A DNA stretch of 64,000 bases from Pseudomonas viridiflava (lineage in GTDB: Bacteria; Pseudomonadota; Gammaproteobacteria; Pseudomonadales; Pseudomonadaceae), in assembly GCF_900602065.1 (NCBI RefSeq), contig NZ_UWFN01000265.1, forward strand, positions 558,001-622,000, written 5' to 3'. The notes under the pieces were generated by a model. It saw nothing but the letters and a program-made list of their open reading frames with translations, did no database searches and had not been told where the DNA came from. Shown piece by piece: positions 18,973 through 27,519 of this stretch (position 1 is its first letter; each line of letters opens with the position of its first letter). A program made the position numbers and the translations under genes.

Positions 18973-19043
18973 CAGGAGCTAACTTGTTGGCGAGGCGACA
19001 GTTCTGATTCAGCAGGCCTGACGCCCCGCCAACAAGTTGGCTC
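18973..19043. repeat. REP-like inverted repeat, AACTTGTTGGCGAGGCG family
   Basis: GGAGCTAACTTGTTGGCGAGG pairs with CCGCCAACAAGTTGGCTCTCC across about 30 bases. It follows the hydrolase gene and may end its transcript. The rest of the gap to hicA (19044-19370) shows no supported gene. Confidence 0.7.
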
Positions 19044-19372
19044 TCCTCTCCCCAGCAGTGCTTAACCTGGAATACCCACAGAATCGACGCATCCTGTACG
19101 CGAACATAGAATCTCCCCCTGGGGACTTGTTTGCCAAACAGCAGCACGTCAACAGTCCCATGTCCGTCCTCCCCATCGCCAATTTCTTACTCTGCGTTTC
19201 GGTCCCGCATGCAATGGGTGACGCGCTAAACCGCACTCATCCTGACGCATAAAAAACTCAGTACTATCCCACTCACAGGCGAAAGGAGAGCATCCTTTGC
19301 CCGCTGATTTGTTCTATCCATCACTCGAGCAAATGGACGGCGATGGCAGCATGCTACGCACGCAAAAAAATA

Positions 19373-19389
19373 GTGTGTACTATACACAC
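19373..19389. promoter_or_regulatory. Perfect palindrome GTGTGTA-CTA-TACACAC, candidate HicB operator
   Basis: Seven-base perfect arms with a three-base spacer, 26 bases before the hicA start. hicAB operons are typically autorepressed by HicB through palindromes in this position. Confidence 0.65.
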
Positions 19390-19414
19390 CGCGACTAAGC
19401 TAAGGGATGAGCCG

Positions 19415-19597
19415 ATGCGCAGCAGAGAGATGATCAAAGCAATTGAGGACGACGGGTGGTATCTGGTCGCAACCAAGGGCAGCCATAGGCAGTACAAGCA
19501 TGCAACCAAACCTGGCAGGGTCACCGTTAAGCATCCAGATTCAGATATCCCGATCAAAACGATCAATAGCATTTTGAAACAGGCGGGCCTGAAATGA
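19415..19597 (+). CDS. hicA: HicA-family mRNA interferase toxin
   Basis: 60 residues from the ATG at 19415; the longer frame from 19343 runs through the operator and is rejected. It has the HicA dsRBD-like fold pattern with catalytic H24 in TKGSHRQYKH and the HPDSDIPIKTINSILKQAGL ending. It would cleave mRNA when free of antitoxin. HicB follows 22 bases downstream. Confidence 0.9.
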   Translation: MRSREMIKAIEDDGWYLVATKGSHRQYKHATKPGRVTVKHPDSDIPIKTINSILKQAGLK

Positions 19598-19619
19598 TTC
19601 GCGAGATAGGTACGAGCAT

Positions 19620-20027
19620 ATGAAATTCACAGTCGTCCTGCATAAAGATGCCGATTCTGACTACGGGGTGATTGTGCCGGACGTGCCCGGTTGCTTCTCA
19701 GCGGGAAGCTCGGTCATCGAGGCGCTGGATAACGTCCAGGAAGCCCTTTCACTTCACTTCGAAGGCCTCGTCGAAGATGGCTATCCATTGCCGTCACCTC
19801 AGGCCATAGATATTCATATCGCAAATCCGGATTACGCAGACGGGATCTGGGCAGTGGTTGAGTTCGATGTGACACCCTATTTCGGCAAAGCGGTCCGATT
19901 CAACGCGACGCTCCCGGAAAACTTGTTGCTGCGCATTGATGATCGCGTGAAGAACGATCGACGCTACGCATCACGCTCTGGTTTTCTGGCTGCTGCGGCA
20001 CTGAAAGAATTACGGTGCGAACACTAA
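19620..20027 (+). CDS. hicB: HicB-family antitoxin
   Basis: 135 residues. The N-terminal domain with YGVIVPDVPGCFSAGSSVIEALDNVQEALSLH is the HicB partial RNase-H-like fold that binds HicA. The C-terminal part (LLLRIDDRVKNDRRYASRSGFLAAAALKEL) is a ribbon-helix-helix DNA-binding domain. It neutralises HicA and probably represses the operon at 19373-19389. The pair sits immediately left of the tailocin lysis genes but on the opposite strand. Confidence 0.92.
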   Translation: MKFTVVLHKDADSDYGVIVPDVPGCFSAGSSVIEALDNVQEALSLHFEGLVEDGYPLPSPQAIDIHIANPDYADGIWAVVEFDVTPYFGKAVRFNATLPENLLLRIDDRVKNDRRYASRSGFLAAAALKELRCEH

Positions 20028-20101
20028 GAACAGGGGCCGGCAGCTAGCGGCGGTACCGCTCGAATCGGATGTAGTGAGACGCGCAAAAACATGCGGATCA
20101 A

Positions 20102-20596
20102 CTAACCAGCAGGGCCCAGGCAAACCTTCTCGACATACTCCTGCAACGCACTCAATTGACGGATGGCGTCATCCCCGTCGACACCGGTATGGAGAATTCT
20201 TTCTGCAACCGCCGGGTCAAGTTGGGCTCGACTTTCTTCATCAGGCTGGCGGGCGGTGCTGGCGGAGGTTCGCACTGCGGGACAACGGGCGTTGACGTAC
20301 ACCCGCCGAGCACCAGTAGCGACAGCAGCAAGCATGGCATCATTTTGTTCATCGGCGCGGGCCTGTTCCTGTGTATGACGGGTGTCCAGATCGAGCAGCA
20401 GCTTCTGGGTCTTTTTGCGGGATTCATTGGCAGCGGTGAGCCGACGGACCTTTTCTCGTTCGGCGTCGCGCTCTAGGGCAACGACGTCGCGATCGGCTGT
20501 CACCGCGTCCAGACGTAAAGCCAGGTAGCCGCTGGCTGTTAACAGCGCCAGCAGCACCCAGCCCCAGACGGGGATCCATTTAAAGAACGCGCTCAT
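20102..20596 (-). CDS. Rz-like inner-membrane spanin
   Basis: 164 residues. One N-terminal transmembrane helix (about 10-27), then a long charged coiled coil (DAVTADRDVVALERDAEREKVRRL ...), as in Rz-family i-spanins. A lipoprotein gene is embedded in another frame, the classic Rz/Rz1 arrangement. It would fuse inner and outer membranes in the last step of lysis. Its ATG overlaps the endolysin stop. Confidence 0.85.
   Translation of the reverse strand: MSAFFKWIPVWGWVLLALLTASGYLALRLDAVTADRDVVALERDAEREKVRRLTAANESRKKTQKLLLDLDTRHTQEQARADEQNDAMLAAVATGARRVYVNARCPAVRTSASTARQPDEESRAQLDPAVAERILHTGVDGDDAIRQLSALQEYVEKVCLGPAG
20152..20352 (-). CDS. Rz1-like outer-membrane lipoprotein spanin, embedded in Rz
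   Basis: 66 residues from the ATG at 20352, in a different frame inside the Rz gene. MNKMMPCLLLSLLVLGGC ends in a lipobox with the lipidated cysteine at 18. It is followed by a proline-rich stretch (CEPPPAPPAS), as in Rz1 proteins. It pairs with the Rz-like protein to form the spanin complex. Confidence 0.85.
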   Translation of the reverse strand: MNKMMPCLLLSLLVLGGCTSTPVVPQCEPPPAPPASLMKKVEPNLTRRLQKEFSIPVSTGMTPSVN

Positions 20597-21030
20597 GGCA
20601 CGTCCCGGAAAAAAATGTGACGACCCAGCTTGAGCGTCCGCCGGGCCATCGATGCCCAGGCCGGAGCCTTGGGCATGCTGGTGGCGTAGTAATGAGTCGC
20701 GCCACCAGTGGGATCAGATTGCTCGCCCGCCATGACGGCCGAAGCCGCCTGCAAAGCCAGTGCGAATTGCGCGACAGGAATGGGTTTCGTGCCGCTCATG
20801 AACGGATAATTGGGATCGTTACGGTTCCAGCAACTGAACTGATACGGGGCCCGGCATACAGCCACATAGCCCTCCCCCCACCAGTCCGGTTTGCCATCAT
20901 TATGCAGATCCATTTCCACCCGGTTACGGATGGTCCAGCCGACAGCGATCATCCCCGCCAGGCCTTCACCACGAGCCTCGCCCCAGAGGGTGCGGGCAAG
21001 GGTTTCGTGGTCTTTGTTTGTTGCGGTCAT
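20593..21030 (-). CDS. Endolysin, SleB-type cell-wall hydrolase
   Basis: 145 residues from the ATG at 21030, with CGGAGAAA upstream. TLARTLWGEARGEGLAGMIAVGWTIRNRV carries the catalytic glutamate region of the SleB/Hydrolase_2 family, and SCWNRNDPNYPF is also typical. No signal peptide, so it needs a holin. It degrades peptidoglycan to release the particles. It lies directly before the spanins and after the fibre genes. Confidence 0.85.
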   Translation of the reverse strand: MTATNKDHETLARTLWGEARGEGLAGMIAVGWTIRNRVEMDLHNDGKPDWWGEGYVAVCRAPYQFSCWNRNDPNYPFMSGTKPIPVAQFALALQAASAVMAGEQSDPTGGATHYYATSMPKAPAWASMARRTLKLGRHIFFRDVP

Positions 21031-21123
21031 GGATTTCTCCGGGCGAAAAAAAACCGTACTTGACGGGTTCAATACTTGGGAAGGATTAGCCGAAGGAGTT
21101 AAGGCTTTTCAGCCATCACGGAA

Positions 21124-21534
21124 TCACGGCATCACCAAAGCAGGAAGCTCGGCGATCAACATATCTGCAGATGGCAATTCACGCTCACCCGTATGCACTG
21201 CTGCTATCTGCGCAAAGCAGTAGTCCCACACACGGCTACGCCAGGCACGTAACGCTTGCCCCTCGGCCTGAAACTTCGGCACCGCCGGTTCCTCTGCATA
21301 GGTAACGGCAGTTTTGATATCGTCGTATCCGACAACGACAGCCGCTGCATCCAAGTGCTTTTGAATTGCAGTACGAAACACCTCCATCAACCGTGAGGGA
21401 GGAAGTACCGGGTCAGGAGGCGGACCATCATTCTCAGTATGAAAGTATTCACCATCAAACAAATCCATAGTGACATCTACTGAGCGTTTATTGACCACCA
21501 CACCTTCTTGAATCATGACTGCCCAGCCCATCAT
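21124..21534 (-). CDS. Tail-fibre-associated protein (putative assembly chaperone 1)
   Basis: 136 residues. The ATG at 21534 overlaps the fibre stop (ATGA), with GGAGGA eight bases upstream. The C-terminal half (AEGQALRAWRSRVWDYCFAQIAAV ... LIAELPAL) resembles proteins encoded after tail fibres in Pseudomonas phages and pyocins. Position and coupling point to a fibre chaperone or small tail protein. It is unrelated in sequence to the chaperone at 22749. Confidence 0.6.
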   Translation of the reverse strand: MMGWAVMIQEGVVVNKRSVDVTMDLFDGEYFHTENDGPPPDPVLPPSRLMEVFRTAIQKHLDAAAVVVGYDDIKTAVTYAEEPAVPKFQAEGQALRAWRSRVWDYCFAQIAAVHTGERELPSADMLIAELPALVMP

Positions 21535-22613
21535 AGACTGTCCTCCCATCCTATTACGTTAATTGAATAAGTACTGTTCGCTGCGTAATAGACGATCAAC
21601 GACTCTAGCATTATGGTGAAAGCTCCTTGAGTACCGCCGGCAGCAACATCGGTTGTAATGGGTGGACTTGGAGCATTGTCAGCGGCACCAAAGTTATTAC
21701 TGGGCGCGAGAGCAATACTCATGTTGGCGCCAATAGAAACCAGCAACAGTGTCACGGCCTTGGCTGTAGGAGGGACAATATTCGAGAGATTTAGTGGTAC
21801 AAGCCCTCCTGCTGCGAAACTTCCAATGGCCGCACCAGTTGCAGCAAGAGGGAAACGCAACGTATTAGACCCCAGACGTGGAGTGTATTGGGTAGAGCCA
21901 CCGCTACTTATAAAAGCGAGTGGAAATCTGTTGGCCGTATCATCAGTTCTCACGGTTTTCACCACTCCACTAAATGAGAACCCTACCGGTAGCAACGGTG
22001 CCGTTCTACTGAGCGAAGCGATAGACGCGACGGCTCTCGATACTGGGTTGTAGATAACGTGAATGTAATACCACGCTGAAGCTAATACGGAGTCTTTATC
22101 CAGACCACCAATGCCTGAAACAGCGAGATTGCATGAAAGCGAAATATCGCTCAACGTACGCATTGTGAGATTAGGCCCCTCTACTACCAAACGATCAGCA
22201 GTGATAGTAATGACCGAACTCATTCCCGTCGTAGATATTCGAAGGTTCGAGTAACTGCCTCTGATGCCGACGCCTGCTTTCTCTGCCAGCTTTTTCGGAG
22301 TGACTATGGCGAAATCGTCTGTGCCGGTATCAACCTGCATCTGCGTCGCAATTTTCGCTACACCGGATTTTTCCTCAGTCGCAGCGCCTGCCAGGTTATC
22401 CGCAATCAATTGTTCAATAGCCAATGCTAGCTGATTGTTTTGACCCTCCCTCGGTTTGAGCTCGGCAGACTCAATAACATTGATAATTTCCTGCGTCACC
22501 GCATTACCCCAAGAACTGGGTATATAAGTTCCCACTTGGCCAAGTGTGATATCCTCATCGACAAACTGGCCATTAACCAGGCCAATGTCTGGCATGCTTT
22601 TTGGAAAATCCAT
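21531..22613 (-). CDS. Tail fibre 1 (distal copy, longer)
   Basis: 360 residues. The first 75 (MDFPKSMPDIGLVNGQFVDE ... NQLALAIEQLI) closely match the start of the fibre at 23203-23859 and form the baseplate-attachment part. After a shared segment (SGVAKIATQMQVDTGTDDFAIVTPKKL) the C-terminus diverges completely and is low in GC. This is what is expected for the receptor-binding region that sets killing spectrum. Confidence 0.8.
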   Translation of the reverse strand: MDFPKSMPDIGLVNGQFVDEDITLGQVGTYIPSSWGNAVTQEIINVIESAELKPREGQNNQLALAIEQLIADNLAGAATEEKSGVAKIATQMQVDTGTDDFAIVTPKKLAEKAGVGIRGSYSNLRISTTGMSSVITITADRLVVEGPNLTMRTLSDISLSCNLAVSGIGGLDKDSVLASAWYYIHVIYNPVSRAVASIASLSRTAPLLPVGFSFSGVVKTVRTDDTANRFPLAFISSGGSTQYTPRLGSNTLRFPLAATGAAIGSFAAGGLVPLNLSNIVPPTAKAVTLLLVSIGANMSIALAPSNNFGAADNAPSPPITTDVAAGGTQGAFTIMLESLIVYYAANSTYSINVIGWEDSL

Positions 22614-22690
22614 AAGTCGTAAACCCTATAATTTATAAAATATTTTTTGCAAGCGAAGGCCTGCGTCCGGATCAAGGCGCCACCGAATCT
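22614..22690 (-). pseudogene. Remnant of the gp48-like 3' end upstream of fibre 1
   Basis: Read in the frame leading into fibre 1, this segment encodes ALIRTQAFACKKYFINYRVYD. It aligns without gaps to the last 21 residues of the gp48-like protein (CVIRRAVPAHAHEFINYGVNE) at about nine identical positions. The stop TAA of the original is TTA here. It marks the boundary of a fibre-module duplication or exchange. Confidence 0.65.
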
Positions 22691-22748
22691 CCTATTAAAA
22701 TAGAACCCACATATTGGGCATAAGACTAGAGCAGACAGCGCTGGCGAT

Positions 22749-23201
22749 TCACGCAATGGGTACGGGAGGCCAATCTACTTCATCAGATGCCCCATCACTT
22801 CCATCAATACGTGCTAGAAAAACTGAATAACGCCTCCATTCAACAAGCGCTAAACTACATGAATTTAACTCCTCCAACTCAGAGTTCAGAGCCATGCCCA
22901 ACGATACGGCATCCTCAACCTCCTCAATACGAATAGCTAACGCTGCCCTGCGCTCGCTCGCAATAGATTTGAGCCTAAGCAGCTTCTGAGCAGAAGTTTC
23001 TTCACAAGTGCCCCCCGATGCGTCAATAGCATCCATCAAAATAGGATTCCCAGCGTTGCCGGGTACTATGACCTTTCCATTCCGTACCCCTTCCAACAAA
23101 CGCCGAAATTCATCATCACTAATCTCTACCGCATCTTCAGGATAACAAGAGACTATATCCGTACAATAAAAGCCGCAAGTTTCATAAGAATAGTAATTCA
23201 C
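22749..23201 (-). CDS. Tail-fibre assembly chaperone 2
   Basis: 150 residues. SDDEFRRLLEGVRNGKVIVPGNAGNPIL followed by a helical region (QKLLRLKSIASERRAALAIRIEEVEDAVSLG ... LEEWRRYSV-like) matches the Caudovirales tail-fibre assembly family (Mu gpU-like). It starts one base after the stop of fibre 2 and should trimerise or fold that fibre. Confidence 0.75.
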   Translation of the reverse strand: MNYYSYETCGFYCTDIVSCYPEDAVEISDDEFRRLLEGVRNGKVIVPGNAGNPILMDAIDASGGTCEETSAQKLLRLKSIASERRAALAIRIEEVEDAVSLGMALNSELEELNSCSLALVEWRRYSVFLARIDGSDGASDEVDWPPVPIA

Positions 23202-23202
23202 A

Positions 23203-23859
23203 CTAGACCCCCAAACTTATAAAAAAAGCTGACGAAACAGGATTTGAGCTACCCTGATCACGGGTATTAGCGCCCATTGTAAATGTTGAAGTAGTCTTAG
23301 AAACCAAGGCTAGAATGTTAACTGAGGTTATATTCATAGCGACCACACCATAACACTCACTTGGATAGGTAGTTGTCAACGGACTCGTAAACTGCACTAC
23401 GCTTGTATACGCGGGAACGGTTACTGTTCCCCATTGCAGAATCAGTCCCCCTAACCATGTAGGCAAAGCAACATACCCGTTCGGACCGATTATATAAGAC
23501 ACGCCTCTCCTAAGCTTTTTTGGTGTAACGAACGTTGAGTCATCAACACCCGCATCGGTCAACGCCTGGGTTGCTACTTTCGCCCAACCACGAACGCTCT
23601 CTGTAGCTTGCACAACAGCATTCGCAAACCAACCCTCGACTTTCCGCTCTGTCAACTCTTCAATCGCCACCACCAACTGATCATTCTGCCCCTCGGTCGG
23701 CACCAACTCCGCCGCCTCAATCACGTTGATAATCTCCGACGTCATGGCATTGCCCCAGTCCGCCGTGATCAATGATCCGACCTGACCGGTGATGTTGCTT
23801 TCGTCGACGAACCGACCGTCAACCAGCCCGACGTTGGGCACACTTTTTGGAAAATCCAT
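23203..23859 (-). CDS. Tail fibre 2 (proximal copy, shorter)
   Basis: 218 residues. The N-terminal 75 (MDFPKSVPNVGLVDGRFVDE ... NDQLVVAIEEL) match fibre 1, and a WAKVATQALTDAGVDDSTFVTPKKL segment is also shared. The C-terminus (IGPNGYVALPTWLGGLILQWGTV ... TRDQGSSNPVSSAFFISLGV) is the pyocin/gp53-like tip domain seen in short fibres. Its ATG overlaps the stop of the gp48-like gene. Confidence 0.82.
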   Translation of the reverse strand: MDFPKSVPNVGLVDGRFVDESNITGQVGSLITADWGNAMTSEIINVIEAAELVPTEGQNDQLVVAIEELTERKVEGWFANAVVQATESVRGWAKVATQALTDAGVDDSTFVTPKKLRRGVSYIIGPNGYVALPTWLGGLILQWGTVTVPAYTSVVQFTSPLTTTYPSECYGVVAMNITSVNILALVSKTTSTFTMGANTRDQGSSNPVSSAFFISLGV

Positions 23860-24464
23860 TATTCATTTACCCCGTAATTTATAAACTCATGTGCATGCGC
23901 AGGGACTGCGCGGCGGATGACGCATTCGAATGCGCTGCTGGGATTAACTCCGAAGCGCTCGCCCCAGTGAGTGACCGCAAAACGCCGACCCAGTCGCAGG
24001 CGCGGGCCTGTGTTGAGGGTCCACATGTACTGCGCCGACCAGGTGCCGAAACGTGCTTTCCCGAAGCGGGCATTGCCAAAGCGCGGCGTGCGGTATTCGG
24101 TGACGGTCGCGTGTGGATAGCCCACCGATATCGCCAATTGCACGAAGAACGCGGGGGTCTGCCCGCCGACTTCTGTCAGGCGACGGCGGACGGCCAGTTG
24201 CCGGTCTTCGAAGCTGGGGTTCACCCCCAGACACGGGTCAGGGAGACCCATGACCCGCTCCCAGTCCGGGACCAGTTCACGTACGTGGTTTGGATCGCTT
24301 TCACCCAACAGGTCAGCCAGGCGCAAATCTTCCCGGGCCAGTTCGAGGGACCCGGCTTCGAGCAACTGATGAATTTCCGGCACCCGCTCTGCATCCCATG
24401 CGGGACCGGGCGGCAGCAGTGCCTTGAGCTGCGCGTAATACGCAGCGGTTGTTCTTATCGCCAT
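23859..24464 (-). CDS. Baseplate protein, Mu gp48/YmfQ (DUF2313) family
   Basis: 201 residues. YYAQLKALLPPGPAWDAERVPEIHQLLEAGSLELARE ... DLLGESDPNHVRELVPDWERVMGLPDPCLG is the DUF2313 signature. In Mu-like contractile tails this protein joins the baseplate wedge to the fibre. It overlaps the baseplate J gene by ten bases, and its 3' end shares bases with fibre 2. Confidence 0.88.
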   Translation of the reverse strand: MAIRTTAAYYAQLKALLPPGPAWDAERVPEIHQLLEAGSLELAREDLRLADLLGESDPNHVRELVPDWERVMGLPDPCLGVNPSFEDRQLAVRRRLTEVGGQTPAFFVQLAISVGYPHATVTEYRTPRFGNARFGKARFGTWSAQYMWTLNTGPRLRLGRRFAVTHWGERFGVNPSSAFECVIRRAVPAHAHEFINYGVNE

Positions 24465-25498
24465 AAGATGCCTCCAAAGGTGGGCAGCTCGTTGGCGTCC
24501 GGTTGCACGTTGCCAAGTGGCGCGAACAGGGTGTGATCCTTTTCGCCAGCCGCGCCGCTGATCGCTTCGGCGATATGGCTGCCGAGCAACACGACGCCCA
24601 GGTCTGCCTCGCGGCTGTGCAGGTCAATCAGCGCGTCCTCCACGGCAGCCCTAATCGCACCGCTGTCCGGGGTCAGTTTGATTTCGTACTGGATTGGTAG
24701 CTCGACCGGTGCGAACACCCGCACTTCTGCAGTCACCGGACGCATCGATTCGATGTAGTCGTAGACGCGCTGCAGTTGCTCGGCGTTGGGGATCGGGTCA
24801 ATGTCGCCGTCGCGCACCACGAACACGCCAACCGTGCCCGGCCCCATCCAGTGCCTGCGTACCCAGGCCCGCGTCACGCCGGGCACTTCCAGCGCCCAGG
24901 TCACGTAGTCACTTTGATTGCCGCCATGGGGCACCACCGCATAAGAACGCATGACCTTGGCCCGCAGCGCCTCAAGGCTTTCCTGCTCGGTGCCACCGGT
25001 CAGACCGGGGTCAAGCACCACGAAGGTATTGGCGACACCGACCACCGGCGAAACCGTGGTCAAGCGAGTCGCCGCCGACGTATTACCCAGAATGCCTGGC
25101 ACCACGGCTTCCAGTTTCACCGAGCTGCTCAACGCCGTGAGCGTGACCGACAGCGACACCTTGAACAGCGCACCATCACCTTCACGTTGCAGCAATGTCC
25201 CGGCATCCAGCACCGCGCCCACCACTCCGGTGAAGCTGGCCGTACCGGCTGAGCTCACTGCGGGCAGATAGCTGCGCCTGAGCCGCAGCAGTGCCATGCG
25301 CAGCAGATTTTCTTCATCGGCGGTGTCCGGCAGGATCTGCGCAGCAATGTAGTGTTGATGCCCGTAACGACCATAAGAGGCGGCGCCATTGATGCGCGCC
25401 AGGACCTCGGCGTCAGAGCGCAGCAGCGCACTTGAACCGGCCAGATCACTGCGCGCACGACTGATCAGTTCGGGTAGTGAGGGAGTTTTAAACGGCAT
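24455..25498 (-). CDS. Baseplate J-like protein (Mu gp47)
   Basis: 347 residues. MPFKTPSLPELISRARSDLAG, the GTEQESLEALRAKVMRSYAVVPHGGNQSDYVTWALEVPGVTRAWV core, and VGVFVVRDGD are conserved in the baseplate J/gp47 wedge family. It forms the wedge ring around the spike. It overlaps both neighbours by about ten bases. Confidence 0.92.
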   Translation of the reverse strand: MPFKTPSLPELISRARSDLAGSSALLRSDAEVLARINGAASYGRYGHQHYIAAQILPDTADEENLLRMALLRLRRSYLPAVSSAGTASFTGVVGAVLDAGTLLQREGDGALFKVSLSVTLTALSSSVKLEAVVPGILGNTSAATRLTTVSPVVGVANTFVVLDPGLTGGTEQESLEALRAKVMRSYAVVPHGGNQSDYVTWALEVPGVTRAWVRRHWMGPGTVGVFVVRDGDIDPIPNAEQLQRVYDYIESMRPVTAEVRVFAPVELPIQYEIKLTPDSGAIRAAVEDALIDLHSREADLGVVLLGSHIAEAISGAAGEKDHTLFAPLGNVQPDANELPTFGGILWR

Positions 25499-25889
25499 TG
25501 ATCACCAGCCATAAATTATCGAGATAAATTTCCACCGTGGCGCCGCCCGTCAAGGCCAGCCTCACCCGCATGTCGAGCCGCTCGGCGCCGCGTGTGATGT
25601 CGATCAGCACGGCCGAAACACGGCCGTCATCGAGCATCCATTGCAGTGCTTCACGGGCGTAATCCTGGGCATCGCGTTCGGTTTGCGCGGTAAGCGTGCG
25701 GCGACGCAGCAGGTACAGCCGCGAGCCAATCTGGTCATCGGTGACCGTGGGAAAACTGTCGCCCCACCAGCCGTAACGCTCGGGGTCGTCCAGCTTGTCG
25801 TCCACCCCGGCCCGTCGCCATGTCAGCAGGCTGATGATTGCCGCGCGGCGCCAGGCCTGCTCTGTGGTTGCTTCATTGATCACGCTCAT
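25488..25889 (-). CDS. Baseplate wedge GpW/gp25-like protein (Mu gp46)
   Basis: 133 residues. DDKLDDPERYGWWGDSFPTVTDDQIGSRLYLLRRRTLTAQTERDAQDYAREALQWMLDDG is the Mu gp46 family pattern, which corresponds to T4 gp25. It initiates sheath assembly on the baseplate. Three bases separate it from gp45. Confidence 0.9.
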   Translation of the reverse strand: MSVINEATTEQAWRRAAIISLLTWRRAGVDDKLDDPERYGWWGDSFPTVTDDQIGSRLYLLRRRTLTAQTERDAQDYAREALQWMLDDGRVSAVLIDITRGAERLDMRVRLALTGGATVEIYLDNLWLVINAV

Positions 25890-25891
25890 GG

Positions 25892-26428
25892 CTAGCCTCC
25901 CGGCACTGGTTTTTTGTCCGAGCCTTCATGCACATGGGTGACCAGGCTGACGCCCGCAGCGACCTGATCGCCCGACGACTCGATGCGCCCGGTGGTGCTG
26001 ATCAGCGGTGTGTCGAAAGTCACTCCGCCGCTCGCCTTGACGCTGAAGTTTGTGGTGTTCAGATCCACGGAATCGGTGGCATTGATCTGCAAGGTCAGGG
26101 TCTGCAACTCGATGACGCGATTGCGTTTGAAGTGGATGAAATCCCCCTCATCGGTGTGCAGCGCCACTTCGCCGTTCTTCAGACCGGTCAAACGAAAACG
26201 CCGGTCCGAAACGCAGATCACCACGCCGTGTGATCGGTCGCCGCCGATAAAAGCGGTCAAGCCCTCCGCGCCGGGATGCGGGTTGGAGGTGTAGCCGTAC
26301 GGCTCGAAGTGTTCGAGGCCGTCCTTCACTTCGTTTGCAGTCAGGGTCATTTGCAGGGACTGAATCGCCCCGGCCGGGTTGACCAGATTGACGACTCCGC
26401 GGACGAGCGTGTTCAGCAGCTCTCTCAT
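25892..26428 (-). CDS. Baseplate assembly/central spike protein V (Mu gp45)
   Basis: 178 residues. It has the Mu gp45 N-terminal domain and the OB-fold segment (GYTSNPHPGAEGLTAFIGGDRSHGVVICVSDRRFRLTGLKNGEVALHTDEGD). Then a beta-helix-like region and a histidine-bearing tip (LVTHVHEGSDKKPVPGG), consistent with metal coordination in the spike apex. It pierces the target outer membrane when the sheath contracts. Confidence 0.88.
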   Translation of the reverse strand: MRELLNTLVRGVVNLVNPAGAIQSLQMTLTANEVKDGLEHFEPYGYTSNPHPGAEGLTAFIGGDRSHGVVICVSDRRFRLTGLKNGEVALHTDEGDFIHFKRNRVIELQTLTLQINATDSVDLNTTNFSVKASGGVTFDTPLISTTGRIESSGDQVAAGVSLVTHVHEGSDKKPVPGG

Positions 26429-26481
26429 GTCGAAGGCTTCCAGTAGGTAATAAAAATGGGTGAGCGATGGTTTACGTGGCG

Positions 26482-27516
26482 TTACTCAAGCTTTTTAGGC
26501 TCAGGCAGAAACGCTTCGATGGGCGCGACCGTGAGGTCTGCGGTGGTGCCGCTTTCCCCCAGGTTGTACTGGATCTGGCTGATCAGCATGTCCCGGTCAT
26601 CACCGATCAAATGATCGACGATGCGCACGATCATGTTTTCCCGCCACAGGTCACCGTTCGATTGCCGCCACCCCTGAATCTTGTAGGTGCGGGTCAACGC
26701 CTTGCCCTTGCGGCTGGCGCGCTCCCAGTCGGCGCGAGATTGAGCGAGTGTCTGGGTCAACTGGTTCTGCTCATGAATGTGCTTGAGCCGATTGCGTGGT
26801 GGCGTGTCGTCGAAGGCAAAGGCCTCGACCTGTGCTGCTGCACTGGCGGGCTCTTTGTCTTCCCGTTTGCGCTGCCCCGTGACACGGTATTGAGAGAACA
26901 CTCCGGAATAGTCCAACTGCGCAGAGCCAGTAAGAATATTCTTCCCGAGCTCCAGGCGGTCAACCGCCCGACCGCTGCTGCCGGGAGCAACAATCACTAA
27001 ATGCCCCTCGCCGTCATCGGTGGAAAACAACCGGGAAAGCGTGAGTAACTTGTCGATGGACTCGAACACCGTTTCGCCGGGGGTACTGTGGTGACTTTCG
27101 AGCCTGGCAGTCTGTGCCACCTCACTGAGCACCTTGATCCCATAGGGTTCAGCCAGCGCCTGAACAATGTCCTGCACGCTCTGTTTATTCCACTGAGTAA
27201 CAGACCCTGTTACCGCGCAATCCACCAAATCTGCGGTCAGCGACCGCCCGGCAATCGCGCGGGTCACGCTGTTAGCGTCGTAGCTGACCGGGGTCGAATA
27301 CACGTGTCCCGTCAGCACAAGATCCCCGCCAATGCGAACCTTGCAACGGGCGCCTTGCCTGATCTCAACTTCCATGTCCTTGCCCGGCCAGCGCCAGGAC
27401 ACGCCCAAGGTAAACGTCCGCGCCTGCTGCTCAATACCGGCAGAGATGCTGACTGTTTTCCAGCCACGGTAGTCCGTGCCATCAACGCTGAGCGTGACGA
27501 CGTTTTGCGAGTCCAT
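26482..27516 (-). CDS. Baseplate hub protein, Mu gpP (gp44)-like
   Basis: 344 residues. SVDGTDYRGWKTVSISAGIEQQARTFTLGVS at the start, then YDANSVTRAIAGRSLTADLVDCAV and VQDIVQALAEPYGIKVL, match the Mu gp44 hub family (equivalent to T4 gp27). It connects the tube to the spike. It ends 53 bases before the spike gene. Confidence 0.9.
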   Translation of the reverse strand: MDSQNVVTLSVDGTDYRGWKTVSISAGIEQQARTFTLGVSWRWPGKDMEVEIRQGARCKVRIGGDLVLTGHVYSTPVSYDANSVTRAIAGRSLTADLVDCAVTGSVTQWNKQSVQDIVQALAEPYGIKVLSEVAQTARLESHHSTPGETVFESIDKLLTLSRLFSTDDGEGHLVIVAPGSSGRAVDRLELGKNILTGSAQLDYSGVFSQYRVTGQRKREDKEPASAAAQVEAFAFDDTPPRNRLKHIHEQNQLTQTLAQSRADWERASRKGKALTRTYKIQGWRQSNGDLWRENMIVRIVDHLIGDDRDMLISQIQYNLGESGTTADLTVAPIEAFLPEPKKLE

Positions 27517-27519
27517 GGG

